From contig NZ_SMYL01000006.1 in assembly GCF_004358105.1 (NCBI RefSeq), forward strand, positions 141,486-205,485: a stretch of 64,000 nt of DNA, written 5' to 3'. Below the pieces are notes generated by a model that saw nothing but the letters and a program-made list of their open reading frames with translations, did no database searches and was not told the DNA's origin. This DNA comes from Sapientia aquatica (GTDB taxonomy: Bacteria > Pseudomonadota > Gammaproteobacteria > Burkholderiales > Burkholderiaceae_D). Both the position numbers and the translations under genes were made by a program. This document shows, in pieces, positions 47,898-57,902 of the stretch (its first letter is position 1; each line of letters begins with the position of its first letter).

Positions 47898-48737
47898 TTA
47901 CGACTTCCTCAAGCGCATCGGGCGAAACACCTCTTGGTCAGCATAAAATTCGGCGTTCTGGTCATGCCACCAAGTCGGCACACCCAAGACCGGCAAAGGC
48001 GAAAACACCGACGGCAACAATTCGATTCCACCTTGGGCGCGATCTAACTGCCGCGCCATTGTGACATCCAGTCGCGCTAGCTTTTGCACATCCGACAAAC
48101 TCTGGAAATCCGCCTCGACCCAACAAACCAAACTATGCGCGGTGATTGCTTTATATGGATTGACCAGTTTTTCCATCATCGCATGACCGAACAAAAAAAC
48201 ACCAACTTGCGCTTGAAATTGTGCACGCCGCGCAACAAACACATCTTGCCATTGATGGCTGCGCAAAGCATCGACTAGCGAATGTCCCGCAGCGTTATCG
48301 ACCACCACTAAGAAGGCCGCATTTTCATCAAACAGCGTCGCCGCATCCCTGGCTGGCCCGCGCGATTTACCTATACCGAGTTGTGCAATTTGCGCGGCTT
48401 GCAATGCATTTAATTCGACTTTAATGCGCGGAAAAGTCAACCACACCAAGGCATTAAAAAAATCATGCAGATTGGATCGAGTTGGCACATTACCGGTCGC
48501 ACCGATATGCGCTTCGTAAGAAACTCCGCTAGGCAAATCTTCTTGCAGCACAAACGACAGCGGCAAGCCTGCGTGATTACGAATGTTAAGTTGGGCGGCG
48601 CGAAGATTTAATTCAACGCGCCAATCGGGCGCACCAGCGACCTGCTCGCCTAACCGACGAATCGGTGCCAACCAAGGCGCATTCCAATTAACGCCGTAAT
48701 CAATCCGCTGCGCTGCGCCAGAAACCGGATCAGTCAC
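47898..48737 (-). CDS. DUF3025-family protein
   Basis: 279 residues, soluble. Recognisable family stretches are LPLSFVLQEDLPSGVSYEAHIG, NLHDFFNALVWLTFPRIKVELNALQA and LFGHAMMEKLVNPYKAITAHSLV. The family occurs in beta- and gammaproteobacteria and has no established function. The start lies 4 bases after the pyrC stop, so both are on one transcript, a frequent arrangement in this group. Confidence 0.85.
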   Translation of the reverse strand: MTDPVSGAAQRIDYGVNWNAPWLAPIRRLGEQVAGAPDWRVELNLRAAQLNIRNHAGLPLSFVLQEDLPSGVSYEAHIGATGNVPTRSNLHDFFNALVWLTFPRIKVELNALQAAQIAQLGIGKSRGPARDAATLFDENAAFLVVVDNAAGHSLVDALRSHQWQDVFVARRAQFQAQVGVFLFGHAMMEKLVNPYKAITAHSLVCWVEADFQSLSDVQKLARLDVTMARQLDRAQGGIELLPSVFSPLPVLGVPTWWHDQNAEFYADQEVFRPMRLRKS

Positions 48738-48741
48738 CGAA

Positions 48742-49797
48742 TTAAATCACTTTCCATTGCAGGGTTTCACCAGCGTTAAGCGGAACCACGGTTTCATTGG
48801 CCAATGCTAATTCAGCTGGCATAGTCCAACTCGTGCGCTCTAAAGTCAGCATTCCGCTATTGACGGGCAATTGATAAAAGGCCGGACCAAATACACTGGC
48901 GAAGTCGTTTAATTTATCCAACGCACCCGCTTGATCAAAGGCTTGTGCGTACAACTCCATCGCATGCAAGGCGGTATAGCAACCGGCGCAACCGCAAGCG
49001 GCTTCTTTCGCGCCTTTGGCGTGCGGTGCGGAATCGGTACCGAGGAAGAAACGTGGGCTGCCCGAAATCGCCGCCGCAAGCAACGCTTGTCGATGGGTTT
49101 CGCGCTTCAACACTGGCAAACAATAGTAATGCGGACGAATCCCACCTTTAAAAATGTCGTTGCGGTTGTACAGCAAATGATGCGCAGTAATGGTCGCCGC
49201 AATCGGGCCGCTGGCAGTGCGCACATAATCGGCGGCTTGGCTTGTCGTGATGTGTTCAAACACCACTTTTAATTCTGGCATATCGGCGCGCAGCGGTTGC
49301 ATTACGCGCTCGATAAATACTGCCTCGCGGTCAAACAAATCGATACTCGGATCGGTCACTTCGCCATGCACCAAAAACGGCATGCCGCATTCTTGCATCG
49401 CTTCTAAGGTCGGATAACACAAGCGCAAATCGGTCACGCCAGCGTCGGAGTTGGTCGTTGCACCCGCTGGATAGAGCTTAACCGCGTGAATCAAACCGCT
49501 GGCCTTAGCCCGACGAATTTCATCGGGTGTCGTGTTATTGGTTAGGTACAAGGTCATTAACGGCTCAAACTGCATCCCGTCTGGCAACGCGGCCAAAATC
49601 CGCTCGCGGTACGCCAACGCCTGCGCGGTTGTCGTGACCGGCGGCTTCAAATTAGGCATCACAATCGCCCGCGCGAACTGCTTCGCGGTGTGCGGCAAAA
49701 CACTGGCCAACACTTCCGCATCGCGCAAGTGCAAATGCCAGTCGTCTGGGCGGGTGATGGTGAGGGAGTTTATCGAGGAAGTTGAATTGGTTGTCAT
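48742..49797 (-). CDS. pyrC: Dihydroorotase, class II
   Basis: Cyclises carbamoyl-aspartate to dihydroorotate in pyrimidine synthesis. 351 residues from the ATG before TTNSTSS; an ATG 12 bases upstream is equally possible, and neither has a strong ribosome site. Zinc-site motifs are visible: DWHLHLRD, the carboxylated-lysine region [32 protein letters not shown] and [14 protein letters not shown]. The order pyrC-DUF3025 forms a two-gene unit. Confidence 0.95.
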   Translation of the reverse strand: MTTNSTSSINSLTITRPDDWHLHLRDAEVLASVLPHTAKQFARAIVMPNLKPPVTTTAQALAYRERILAALPDGMQFEPLMTLYLTNNTTPDEIRRAKASGLIHAVKLYPAGATTNSDAGVTDLRLCYPTLEAMQECGMPFLVHGEVTDPSIDLFDREAVFIERVMQPLRADMPELKVVFEHITTSQAADYVRTASGPIAATITAHHLLYNRNDIFKGGIRPHYYCLPVLKRETHRQALLAAAISGSPRFFLGTDSAPHAKGAKEAACGCAGCYTALHAMELYAQAFDQAGALDKLNDFASVFGPAFYQLPVNSGMLTLERTSWTMPAELALANETVVPLNAGETLQWKVI

Positions 49798-50036
49798 AGC
49801 GCACTGCATGTTTGAGAAAGCGCTATTTTAACTCAGTGGGAATCGGGACTTGGCGAAAATTGCACGACCGTAGCTTGCTGATTTAATTAGAATATTTAGC
49901 AATTAACAACATAAAAGATGTTGACATGTTTGGTCACAATCAGAGAGCGAATTAAGCTGAACATACCAACGACATGCTCAGGTTCAGACTTACCGTTACC
50001 AAGCATGCCGTTTTTGAGTTTGGCTCTACGATTTAA

Positions 50037-50762
50037 TCAATGAATAATCTTCGCCAAAAAGTCCCTAGCCCGCTCTGATCTAGGAGCGTTAAAAAACTCC
50101 TCTTTTTGGCAATCTTCTACCACCGCGCCTTTATCCATAAACACAATCCGATTAGCGACTTTTTTGGCAAAGCCCATTTCATGGGTAACTACCATCATCG
50201 TCATGCCTTCTTGAGCTAAGCCAACCATCACATCCAAGACTTCGTTAATCATTTCTGGGTCGAGCGCGGAAGTGGGTTCGTCAAACAACATTGCGATCGG
50301 ATCCATGGCCAATGCGCGGGCAATGGCGACGCGCTGTTGTTGGCCGCCCGAGAGTTGGCCGGGATATTTATCTTGATGCGCCAATAAACCGACGCGGTCT
50401 AAATAGGCCAACCCTTTTTCGTTGGCTTCGTCCTGGCTGCGGCCCAATACTTTGGTTTGTCCAATGGTGAGATTTTGGCGAATCGACATGTGGGGAAACA
50501 GCTCAAAATTTTGAAACACCATGCCAATGCGGGCGCGTAATGCAGATAAATTGGTGGCGGGATCACCAACGGAAATTCCATCGACGATGATTTGACCTTG
50601 TTGGAATGGCTCTAAACCATTTACCGTTTTGATCAAGGTCGATTTGCCAGAACCAGACGGGCCGCACACCACTACCACGTCGCCCTTTGCAACATTGCTT
50701 GAACAATCTGTGAGCACTTGAAACTGCCCGTACCATTTATTTACGTTTGTTAACTGAATCAT
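50037..50762 (-). CDS. gltL: Glutamate/aspartate ABC transporter ATP-binding protein
   Basis: 241-residue ATPase of the polar amino-acid import class. Walker A is GPSGSGKST, signature [15 protein letters not shown], Walker [15 protein letters not shown] and the switch histidine in VVTHEMGFA. It closes the gltIJKL gene order, 36 bases after gltK. Sequence alone shows polar amino-acid uptake; specificity for glutamate/aspartate follows from the GltI-like binding protein in the same cluster and the neighbouring glutamate dehydrogenase. Confidence 0.9.
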   Translation of the reverse strand: MIQLTNVNKWYGQFQVLTDCSSNVAKGDVVVVCGPSGSGKSTLIKTVNGLEPFQQGQIIVDGISVGDPATNLSALRARIGMVFQNFELFPHMSIRQNLTIGQTKVLGRSQDEANEKGLAYLDRVGLLAHQDKYPGQLSGGQQQRVAIARALAMDPIAMLFDEPTSALDPEMINEVLDVMVGLAQEGMTMMVVTHEMGFAKKVANRIVFMDKGAVVEDCQKEEFFNAPRSERARDFLAKIIH

Positions 50763-50798
50763 GTGTACCTCAACTTTTTTTAATTAATGAATTTGTGC

Positions 50799-51488
50799 TC
50801 AGCGAACGATGCTGACTTTCTTCTGCAAAACGCCGACCAAACGCGATAAACCAAAACACATCACAAAATAAACTACAGCGATAAACAAATACATTTCCAC
50901 TAAGCGTCCGTCACGTTGCGCGACTTTGGAGGCCGCTCCGACGAAATCGGTAATTGACAGCACATAGACCAAAGAAACGTCTTGGAATAAAACGATGGTT
51001 TGCGTCAGTAACACGGGCAACATATTTCTAAACGCTTGCGGCAACACCACATGGCGCATGGTTTGACCATAGGTCATGCCCATGGCATAACCAGCAGCGA
51101 CTTGACCACGTGAAATGGCTTGTATCCCGCCGCGCATAATTTCGCAAAAATAGGCCGCCTCAAACAAGATAAACGTAATCACACAGGACGATAGCGCGCC
51201 CACTTGGACGGGCTCATCCGCGCCAGTCATCCACGCGCCAATGTAGGGGACTAAAAAATAGAACCAAAAAATCACTAGCAACAAGGGAATTGAGCGCATC
51301 AAGTTGACATACAGGCTTGCGGGTAAGGCGATGATTTTTTTGCTGGATAAACGCATCATTGCAAGCACCGTTCCCAACACAATCCCGCCTGCTGCGGCGA
51401 TAAAAGTTAGCTTGAGTGTGAACGCCATGCCGGTTAAGAATAAGTATTCCCACGACCGCGCAATCACATCGGTATCGAAATCAAACAT
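50799..51488 (-). CDS. gltK: Glutamate/aspartate ABC transporter permease GltK
   Basis: 229-residue HisM/GltK-type permease with five membrane helices. The coupling motif is EAAYFCEIMRGGIQAISRGQVAAGYAMGMTYGQTMRHVVLPQAFRN, in which the EAA-loop glycine pattern is intact. It starts 1 base after the gltJ stop. Confidence 0.9.
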   Translation of the reverse strand: MFDFDTDVIARSWEYLFLTGMAFTLKLTFIAAAGGIVLGTVLAMMRLSSKKIIALPASLYVNLMRSIPLLLVIFWFYFLVPYIGAWMTGADEPVQVGALSSCVITFILFEAAYFCEIMRGGIQAISRGQVAAGYAMGMTYGQTMRHVVLPQAFRNMLPVLLTQTIVLFQDVSLVYVLSITDFVGAASKVAQRDGRLVEMYLFIAVVYFVMCFGLSRLVGVLQKKVSIVR

Positions 51489-51489
51489 G

Positions 51490-52248
51490 CTAATGCCCTC
51501 CCGCTTTGGCTAGCCCAGCGTTCTTTGCGGAGAAGCCTGGAATGACAAATTTTTTCTCCAATAAATTAGAGATCAACAAGGCAATGGCAGAGACCGCGAT
51601 ATAGATTGCGGTGGCGGCGCTAAAAGCTTCAAAGGTTTGGAAACTGAATTCCGACATTGAGCGCGTTCTGGCCGTTAATTCCAACAATCCTATCGTTAGC
51701 CCGACTGAGCTATTTTTAATAATCGCGGCCACCTCGTTGGTTAGCGCAGGGGTAATAATTCGAAACGCCATTGGCAGTAGCACATAGCGGTAGGTTTGCC
51801 ACGTCGTCAGGCCCAAAGCCGTACCGGCCATCATTTGCCCGCGCGGTAATGCGTTGATTCCGGCAGCGACTTGAATCGCAACCCGTGCAGAAGTGAAAAA
51901 TCCTAAACACAACACGCTAGTAACGAGGGGTGCATTTGGTAAGCCTTTCATCCAATCGCCCCAAGCGGTTGGAAGCAATTCTGGCACGACGAAATACCAT
52001 AAAAATAATTGCACCAATAACGGAATATTGCGAAACAGTTCAACGTATGCGGTCGCTGTTTTGGCTAACGATTTATTCGGCGCGGTGCGCGCAACACCTA
52101 CACAGGTTCCGATCAATAAAGCGATCAACCACGCCAAACCAGCGGTACCTAAAGTGAACCACATGCCCGACATCAGTGTGTCGAAATAAGTGCCGCCGCC
52201 ATCGGGCGCTTCCTCCCAGAAGATCATCCAATTCCATTGATAATTCAT
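51490..52248 (-). CDS. gltJ: Glutamate/aspartate ABC transporter permease GltJ
   Basis: 252 residues from the ATG of NYQWNWMIFWEE, which follows GAGGAGAG; the longer frame adds nine residues without a ribosome site. Family landmarks are YVELFRNIPLLVQLFLWYFVVPE and the EAA loop SARVAIQVAAGINALPRGQMMAGTALGLTTWQTYRYVLLPMAFR. It is separated from gltI by a strong hairpin. Confidence 0.9.
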   Translation of the reverse strand: MNYQWNWMIFWEEAPDGGGTYFDTLMSGMWFTLGTAGLAWLIALLIGTCVGVARTAPNKSLAKTATAYVELFRNIPLLVQLFLWYFVVPELLPTAWGDWMKGLPNAPLVTSVLCLGFFTSARVAIQVAAGINALPRGQMMAGTALGLTTWQTYRYVLLPMAFRIITPALTNEVAAIIKNSSVGLTIGLLELTARTRSMSEFSFQTFEAFSAATAIYIAVSAIALLISNLLEKKFVIPGFSAKNAGLAKAGGH

Positions 52249-52282
52249 ACTCTCTCCTCGTTTTAATTGCATCACTAGTTAC

Positions 52283-52332
52283 AAAAACGGGACGCGATGG
52301 GGCAGGATTTTTTTCCTGAACATCGCATCCCG
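52283..52332 (-). terminator. Hairpin/leaky terminator between gltI and gltJ
   Basis: On the minus strand, a long stem forms: CGGGA/TCCCG plus GCGATG/CATCGC (52288-52299 and 52321-52332, one mismatch), with CAGG/CCTG higher up, followed by five U. This has the form of an intrinsic terminator inside the operon. It would let gltI (binding protein) be made in excess over the membrane parts. Confidence 0.7.
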
Positions 52333-52351
52333 CGTTAAGTGAAATGGCTAA

Positions 52352-53329
52352 TTATTTTTTCTTATTCAACACATTGAGCTGATTTTGTGGCACCTCGGCG
52401 TAGGTTGAAGGGTCGCCCGAATCGGTTGGATTGGCGAAGATTGCCGCGATGTTTTCCGATAAGGGCCAATTCAGATTAATGCCTTTAGGAGGAATGGGCT
52501 GGGTGAACCATTTGCTATAGATGGTTTTGATTTGACCGGATTTATACATCTCGTGAAAGGTAGCATCCACCAGATGTTTAAACTGCGGATCGTTTTTACG
52601 CAGCATCACAGCATAAGGCTCAACCGAGATCGCCTCTTTGGTGATGACGTAATCGTTCGGTTGCTTGGAATTAGCCGCTAAACTCGCCAGCAAAATATCG
52701 TCCATCGCAAACGCGCTTGCACGTCCGGTTTCGACCATCAAAAATCCTTCGGCGTGATCTTTGACCGGCATGATGTTCATACCCAAATGTTGATCGGTAT
52801 TAAGCGCCGTAAGCTGCTTCAAAATTGCTGTACCGGATGTCGATGCGACCGATTTGCCTTTTAAATCAGTCAAGCTGGCGATATTGGATGATTTCTTGGC
52901 TAGCAAACGGGTGCCCGAAATGAATGAGGTCGGCGCAAACGCGACTTGATTTTGGCGCTCGATATTGTTGGTGGTTGAGCCGCATTCCAAATCTATCGTG
53001 CCGTTCGCCATTAACGGAACGCGGGTGGCGGAAGTAACCGGATTCATGACGACTTTTAAATCCGGCATGGCTAATTGCTTGCGTACCGCGTCCACCACCT
53101 TCATGCACAGATCAATTGAATAACCTTGATGCACTTGCTTGTCGTCCAAGTAGGAAAACGGGATGGAGGCGTCGCGCACGCCGAGAGTGATTTTGCCGCT
53201 GGATTTGATTTTTTTGAGAGTGCCGGTCAGCTCAGCGGAATTGGTCGGTGCTGTTTCAGCGAAGCTAGTCATGCCAACGCTTAATGCAATGGTTGCCGAG
53301 GTCGCGGCTATCAACTTGGATAATTTCAT
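52352..53329 (-). CDS. gltI: Glutamate/aspartate ABC transporter, periplasmic binding protein
   Basis: 325-residue periplasmic binding protein. A signal peptide (about 1-24, ending MTSFAE) precedes the amino-acid binding fold, with KITLGVRDASIPFSYLDDK, GYSIDLCMKVVDAV, MANGTIDLECGSTTNNIERQ and DHAEGFLMVETGRASAFAMDDILLA. These are GltI/DEBP-type landmarks. It is the first gene of the gltIJKL unit and sits 225 bases from gdhA on the same strand. The upstream region holds a 16-base palindrome. Confidence 0.92.
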   Translation of the reverse strand: MKLSKLIAATSATIALSVGMTSFAETAPTNSAELTGTLKKIKSSGKITLGVRDASIPFSYLDDKQVHQGYSIDLCMKVVDAVRKQLAMPDLKVVMNPVTSATRVPLMANGTIDLECGSTTNNIERQNQVAFAPTSFISGTRLLAKKSSNIASLTDLKGKSVASTSGTAILKQLTALNTDQHLGMNIMPVKDHAEGFLMVETGRASAFAMDDILLASLAANSKQPNDYVITKEAISVEPYAVMLRKNDPQFKHLVDATFHEMYKSGQIKTIYSKWFTQPIPPKGINLNWPLSENIAAIFANPTDSGDPSTYAEVPQNQLNVLNKKK

Positions 53330-53412
53330 CTCATCTCCTTGGTTGTTAAAATGAAGCCAAGTAGTCTAACAAATCGAGATGAAAAAATTACCTAAATAAC
53401 TAGTTAATTTTA

Positions 53413-53428
53413 TAAGTATTAATACTTA
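53413..53428. repeat. 16-base perfect palindrome upstream of gltI
   Basis: TAAGTATTAATACTTA is a perfect two-fold palindrome 84 bases before the gltI start. It is AT-rich, so chance is not excluded, but its position in the gltI promoter region makes it an operator candidate. Confidence 0.35.
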
Positions 53429-53554
53429 AGAATAATCAGCGCAATTGCTCGCATTGCTTAAAAGAAAAAGACATGATTTGCAGGAAGTACTCCGACGCAA
53501 ACCATGTGTTTTGTGTGGCAAGGCTAAAACAAGCAGCCTTTGCTTGAGCCGTTT

Positions 53555-54841
53555 TTAAGGATACAAACCGCGCATTTCCCGCGCTTGCAGAACCCGGGTG
53601 CAACCGATCAAGAATGCCGCTGTGCGCAGCGAGACTTTTTTGTCTTCCGCTACATGGCAAACTGCCTCAAATGCTTCGCTCATAATGCGAGTTAGGCGCA
53701 AATTGATTTCGTCCTCGGTCCAGAAATAGCTCGAAAAATCCTGCACCCATTCAAAGTAGCTAACCGTCACGCCGCCCGCGTTGGCGATCACGTCTGGCAC
53801 CACCAAGACCCCTTTGTCATCCAAAATATCGTCAGCTTTTGGCGTCGTTGGGCCGTTCGCGCCTTCTAAAATAATTTTGGCGCGAATACGGTGCGCGTTA
53901 TGTTCGGTGATTTGTTGCTCCAACGCTGCAGGAATCATGATGTCGCACTGCACATCCCAGAAATTTTCGCGGCTCATTTTTTCTTCCGCACCAGCAAAGC
54001 CCGCGACGCTGCCCGTTTCTTTGATATGCGCTTGCAACTTGATGACGTCTAGGCCATTGGAATGAAATACCGTACCGGCATGATCTTGCACCGCGACGAT
54101 TTTTGCGCCCGCTTCATAAAATAATTTCGCTGCCACGCCGCCGACATTACCAAAGCCTTGCACCGCAATTTTGGCGCCTTTGATATCGAGCCCGATACGG
54201 TTTGCTGCGCCTTCACCCACCACAAATACGCCGCGCCCCGTTGCTTCGCGCCGACCTAAGCTGCCGCCTAACGAAATTGGCTTACCCGTGACCACGCCGG
54301 TTGCTGTGCTGCCTTCGTTCATCGAATAGGTATCCATCATCCACGCCATGACTTGCTCATTGGTGTTGACGTCCGGTGCCGGAATGTCTTTGTTTGGCCC
54401 GATGATGATGCCGATTTCGCTGGTGTAGCGACGGGTCATACGCTGCAATTCGCCTTGCGATAAGGTTTTAGGATCGACCCGAATCCCGCCCTTTGCGCCG
54501 CCGTAGGGAACATTGGCCGCCGCGGTTTTAATTGTCATCCAAGCGGATAAAGCCATCACTTCTGACAAGGTCACGTTTTGATGGAAACGCACGCCGCCTT
54601 TACCGGGACCACGCGAAGTATTGTGCTGCACCCGATAACCTTCAAAATGCGCGATCGTGCCGTCATCACGTTCAATCGGGACATCGACCACCAAGATACG
54701 CTTAGGGCGCTTTAATGTTTCCACCCAACGCGAGAGCGAACCGAGATACGGAGTTACCCGTTCGATTTGGGTGATGTAGTCGCCCCAAGGGCCGATTTCG
54801 TGCGGGGTTAAGTACGAAGGAATTTCGTGATGGGTGGTCAT
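53555..54841 (-). CDS. gdhA: Glutamate dehydrogenase (Glu/Leu/Phe/Val family)
   Basis: NAD(P)-dependent oxidative deaminase of 428 residues. The substrate site motifs are [16 protein letters not shown] and [15 protein letters not shown] (catalytic lysine) and the dinucleotide-binding glycines are in [15 protein letters not shown]. The C-terminus includes [17 protein letters not shown]. The length is that of the GudB/RocG-like catabolic enzymes. Together with gltIJKL it implies glutamate as carbon and nitrogen source. A LysR gene lies upstream, on the same strand. Confidence 0.9.
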   Translation of the reverse strand: MTTHHEIPSYLTPHEIGPWGDYITQIERVTPYLGSLSRWVETLKRPKRILVVDVPIERDDGTIAHFEGYRVQHNTSRGPGKGGVRFHQNVTLSEVMALSAWMTIKTAAANVPYGGAKGGIRVDPKTLSQGELQRMTRRYTSEIGIIIGPNKDIPAPDVNTNEQVMAWMMDTYSMNEGSTATGVVTGKPISLGGSLGRREATGRGVFVVGEGAANRIGLDIKGAKIAVQGFGNVGGVAAKLFYEAGAKIVAVQDHAGTVFHSNGLDVIKLQAHIKETGSVAGFAGAEEKMSRENFWDVQCDIMIPAALEQQITEHNAHRIRAKIILEGANGPTTPKADDILDDKGVLVVPDVIANAGGVTVSYFEWVQDFSSYFWTEDEINLRLTRIMSEAFEAVCHVAEDKKVSLRTAAFLIGCTRVLQAREMRGLYP

Positions 54842-54935
54842 TTGTGGTGTCCTGAAAAATGAATAATGGGGTAATTCAAAATCAAGCCGCCACGATAGCG
54901 AAATCGTCGTTTGCGATCTAATGCTTTGTTTGCAT

Positions 54936-54962
54936 GAAACTATGCATAAAACGCATAGTTTC
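54936..54962. promoter_or_regulatory. Operator-like dyad with 10-base perfect arms between lysR and gdhA
   Basis: GAAACTATGC/GCATAGTTTC with a 7-base spacer. Its centre contains the T-N11-A arrangement (TGC-N7-GCA) typical of LysR-type binding sites. It lies about 95 bases upstream of the gdhA start. A terminator is less likely because no U-run follows on either strand. Confidence 0.6.
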
Positions 54963-54991
54963 GTTTTACTCAGATACCACTTTAAAAATAA

Positions 54992-55933
54992 TCACGCGCG
55001 CCGCTTCTTGGTGCTGGTTTGTTGCGCCAGAAATTCCCATAAGCGATTGACTAACGCCTTGCCCGGTCGTTGCTCGGACGGACGTTGGCGGTACAGGCGG
55101 ATCTGCATTTCCAACTCCCAATGCGGCACGCCTTTATCCGCGCGGGCCAACTGTTTGCGCTTCAATTCACGCACTACCGAGGATTCAGGTAAAAACGCAA
55201 TGCCGTGACCTTCTAAAGCCATCATTTTTAAGCCTTCGGCCATGTCGGTTTCGTAGCGTTTATCGAGATGCGCGGGTGCGGGCGTATTCGATAAAATCAC
55301 ATCGACCATGCGATCTAGATACGCGTTATTGGTGTACGACAAAAACGGTAATGGTTTAGCGTGGGTACCCGGCAAGACAAAATGCGGTTCACCTTGGGCG
55401 TTGCACCGCGCATAGGCCCGTAAGGTTTCCACACCCATAATCATCATTTCATACTGGCTTTGATCCAACTGCACCGGTTGATGCGGATGGTGGTAGCACA
55501 GCATCAAGTCGCAACCGCCTTCGACCAAGGTCATCACCGCATCATGCACATTGAGCGCGAGTAGACGCGAATTGACTTGGCCGAAGGTTTTTTCGAGCGC
55601 GGTTAACCATTTCGGTAAATAGGTGAGCGACAGCGTATGCGGCACGGCAAAATCGATGACCTCTAATTGCTTGTTCGGTCGGCTGCGTAATAAAGACCGC
55701 GCATTACTGATTTGCCCGAGCATTTCAATCGCTTGCGCGTAAAACACTTCGCCCGCCGCCGTTAAGCGCGTGGGGTAGGAAGTGCGGTCAATTAAGTCCG
55801 CACCTAGCCATGCTTCTAAGGATTGAATTCGGCGCGAAAAAGCCGGTTGCGTTACATGGCGCAATTCGGCGGAACGACTAAAGCTTTGTGTTTCCGCCAG
55901 CGAGACAAAATCCTCTAACCATTTGGTATCCAT
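54992..55933 (-). CDS. LysR-family transcriptional regulator
   Basis: 313 residues with an N-terminal winged helix-turn-helix (WLEDFVSLAETQSFSRSAELRHVTQPAFSRRIQSLEAWLG) and an effector-binding domain after about residue 90. It lies directly upstream of gdhA and gltIJKL on the same strand, with a strong LysR-type dyad between it and gdhA. Control of the glutamate genes is the simplest hypothesis; self-regulation is also possible. The ligand is unknown. Confidence 0.9.
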   Translation of the reverse strand: MDTKWLEDFVSLAETQSFSRSAELRHVTQPAFSRRIQSLEAWLGADLIDRTSYPTRLTAAGEVFYAQAIEMLGQISNARSLLRSRPNKQLEVIDFAVPHTLSLTYLPKWLTALEKTFGQVNSRLLALNVHDAVMTLVEGGCDLMLCYHHPHQPVQLDQSQYEMMIMGVETLRAYARCNAQGEPHFVLPGTHAKPLPFLSYTNNAYLDRMVDVILSNTPAPAHLDKRYETDMAEGLKMMALEGHGIAFLPESSVVRELKRKQLARADKGVPHWELEMQIRLYRQRPSEQRPGKALVNRLWEFLAQQTSTKKRRA

Positions 55934-55967
55934 CGTTAGTTAGCACTATTCATTTTCGATCTATTCA

Positions 55968-57848
55968 TCATACCAATTGGGTTGGCGTCGTAACTGGTTG
56001 AGTTGCTGGTTCTGCCTCATCGGCCCACAAATCCAACTCTGGCTGCGCTTGCTGGCGCGCCCACATTTGGGCATAGACGCGATCTAGGGCGAGCAATTCG
56101 GTATGCGTTCCACTTTCCACAATTCGGCCGTGCTCCATGACTAAAATTTGCGCGGCATCGACGATGGTTGATAAGCGATGGGCAATCACCAAACTAGTTC
56201 GGCCTTGAGCAATTTCTTTGAGTTGCGTTTGGATAGCCTGCTCCGATTTAGAATCAAGCGCCGAGGTCGCTTCATCAAAAATTAAGATCGGCGGATTTTT
56301 TAGAATCGTTCGCGCAATTGCGACACGTTGTTTTTCACCGCCCGACAATTTTAATCCGCGCTCGCCCACCATCGTCGCATAACCGTCCGGTAATCCTTGG
56401 ATGAATTCGTGGATGTAAGCCGCCTTGGCCGCTTCCACAATTTGCTCATGCGTAGCGCCCGGCTTACCGTAGGCGATGTTGTATTCAATGGTGTCGTTAA
56501 ATAACACCGTATCTTGCGGAACGATGCCTATTGATTGTCGCAACGACGCTTGGGTAATCGCCCGTATCTCTTGCCCAGCAATGGTGATCGCACCTTGTTG
56601 AATATCGTAAAAACGGAACAGCAATCGCGCCAAGGTTGACTTACCCGAACCGCTCGCGCCAACCACAGCCGTTGTCACGCCAGCAGGCATGGCGAAGGAC
56701 ACCTGATGCAAAATTTGGCGATTGGTTTCATAGCTAAAATCGACCTGATCGAACTTAATTTCAGGCCCGGCCTGATCGCGTATTTGCAATGGCTGCGCAT
56801 TAGGCGCATCGGCGATTTCGCGGTGTTGCTCCAAGAGTGAAAACAACTTTTCCATATCCGCCAAACTCTGTTTAATTTCGCGGTACAAAACGCCCAAGAA
56901 ATTAAGCGGCACATACAGTTGCAGCATAAAGCTATTGACCAAGACCAAATCACCCAAGGTCATATTGCCCGCGATAACGCCTACTGTTGCGCGCCACAAA
57001 ATCAAGCTCACGGCAATGGCGATAATGGTGGATTGACCGATGTTTAACAGCGATAACGAGGTTTGTGATTTAACGGCTGCGTTTTCATAATTACGCAGTC
57101 CAACGTCGTAGCGCGCCGCTTCCATTTCTTCGTTGCTGAAGTATTTAACGGTCTCGTAATTGATGATCGAATCAATTGCACGCGTGTTTGCTTTAGAATC
57201 CAACTCATTCATCGTGCGACGGAAATGCGTGCGCCATTCGGTCACAGAAATCGTAAATACAATGTACAACGCGAGCGCGCAAAAGGTGATGATGGAAAAC
57301 CACTTATCGTAGTGCAGCACCAAATAGCCCAGCACCATCGTGATTTCAATCAAGGTCGGGAAAATACTAAACAGCGCGTAAGAAACCAAGGACGAAACCG
57401 CCCGCGTACCGCGCTCAATATCGCGCGTCATGCCGCCGGTTTGGCGATTCAAATGAAAGCGCAGCGACAAGCCATGTAAATGGCGAAAAACTTGCAGAGC
57501 AATCGTCCTGACGGCACGTTGCGTAACGCGCGCGAACACAAATTCGCGCAGTTCGGTAAACACCGACGTGGACAGACGCAAGAAACCGTAAGCCAGCAAA
57601 ATCCCAACGGGCAAAGCGATCGCCGTGGCATTGCTGCCCGGCGTCAAACTATCAATGAGTCGTTTCAACACCAGCGGCACACCGACCACAGCCATTTTGG
57701 CAAAAACCAAACAAACCAGCGCGATGCAAACGCGGCCCTTATAAGCCCATAAATACGGCAGCAAAGTTTTGATCGTGGCCCAATCGCTGTGCGCGGCGGG
57801 AACACGGGAATTAGAAGGAGGCGGAACCGAATTGGATGAGCGACGCAT
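55968..57848 (-). CDS. ABC transporter, Atm1/HMT1-type fused permease and ATPase
   Basis: 626-residue homodimeric exporter of the ABCB6/7/Atm1 group that moves glutathione-linked or sulfur compounds across the inner membrane. Six helices lie in residues 30-330 and the ATPase in 370-610: Walker A VGASGSGKST, then MVGERGLKLSGGEKQRVAIARTILKNPPILIFDEATSALDS, the group's hallmark. The C-terminal tail is proline/threonine-rich. It begins divergently to the yciA gene, and LysR follows its 3' end by 34 bases. Confidence 0.9.
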   Translation of the reverse strand: MRRSSNSVPPPSNSRVPAAHSDWATIKTLLPYLWAYKGRVCIALVCLVFAKMAVVGVPLVLKRLIDSLTPGSNATAIALPVGILLAYGFLRLSTSVFTELREFVFARVTQRAVRTIALQVFRHLHGLSLRFHLNRQTGGMTRDIERGTRAVSSLVSYALFSIFPTLIEITMVLGYLVLHYDKWFSIITFCALALYIVFTISVTEWRTHFRRTMNELDSKANTRAIDSIINYETVKYFSNEEMEAARYDVGLRNYENAAVKSQTSLSLLNIGQSTIIAIAVSLILWRATVGVIAGNMTLGDLVLVNSFMLQLYVPLNFLGVLYREIKQSLADMEKLFSLLEQHREIADAPNAQPLQIRDQAGPEIKFDQVDFSYETNRQILHQVSFAMPAGVTTAVVGASGSGKSTLARLLFRFYDIQQGAITIAGQEIRAITQASLRQSIGIVPQDTVLFNDTIEYNIAYGKPGATHEQIVEAAKAAYIHEFIQGLPDGYATMVGERGLKLSGGEKQRVAIARTILKNPPILIFDEATSALDSKSEQAIQTQLKEIAQGRTSLVIAHRLSTIVDAAQILVMEHGRIVESGTHTELLALDRVYAQMWARQQAQPELDLWADEAEPATQPVTTPTQLV

Positions 57849-57860
57849 GAGAGAATGGCC

Positions 57861-57866
57861 TATAAT
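57861..57866 (+). promoter_or_regulatory. -10 box before the YciA-type thioesterase
   Basis: TATAAT lies 37 bases upstream of the start codon and 12 bases from the divergent ABC gene start. No consensus -35 at normal spacing. Confidence 0.4.
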
Positions 57867-57902
57867 TTTGATTGCCCAATTGTAACGCTTACAGGAATTA
57901 TG

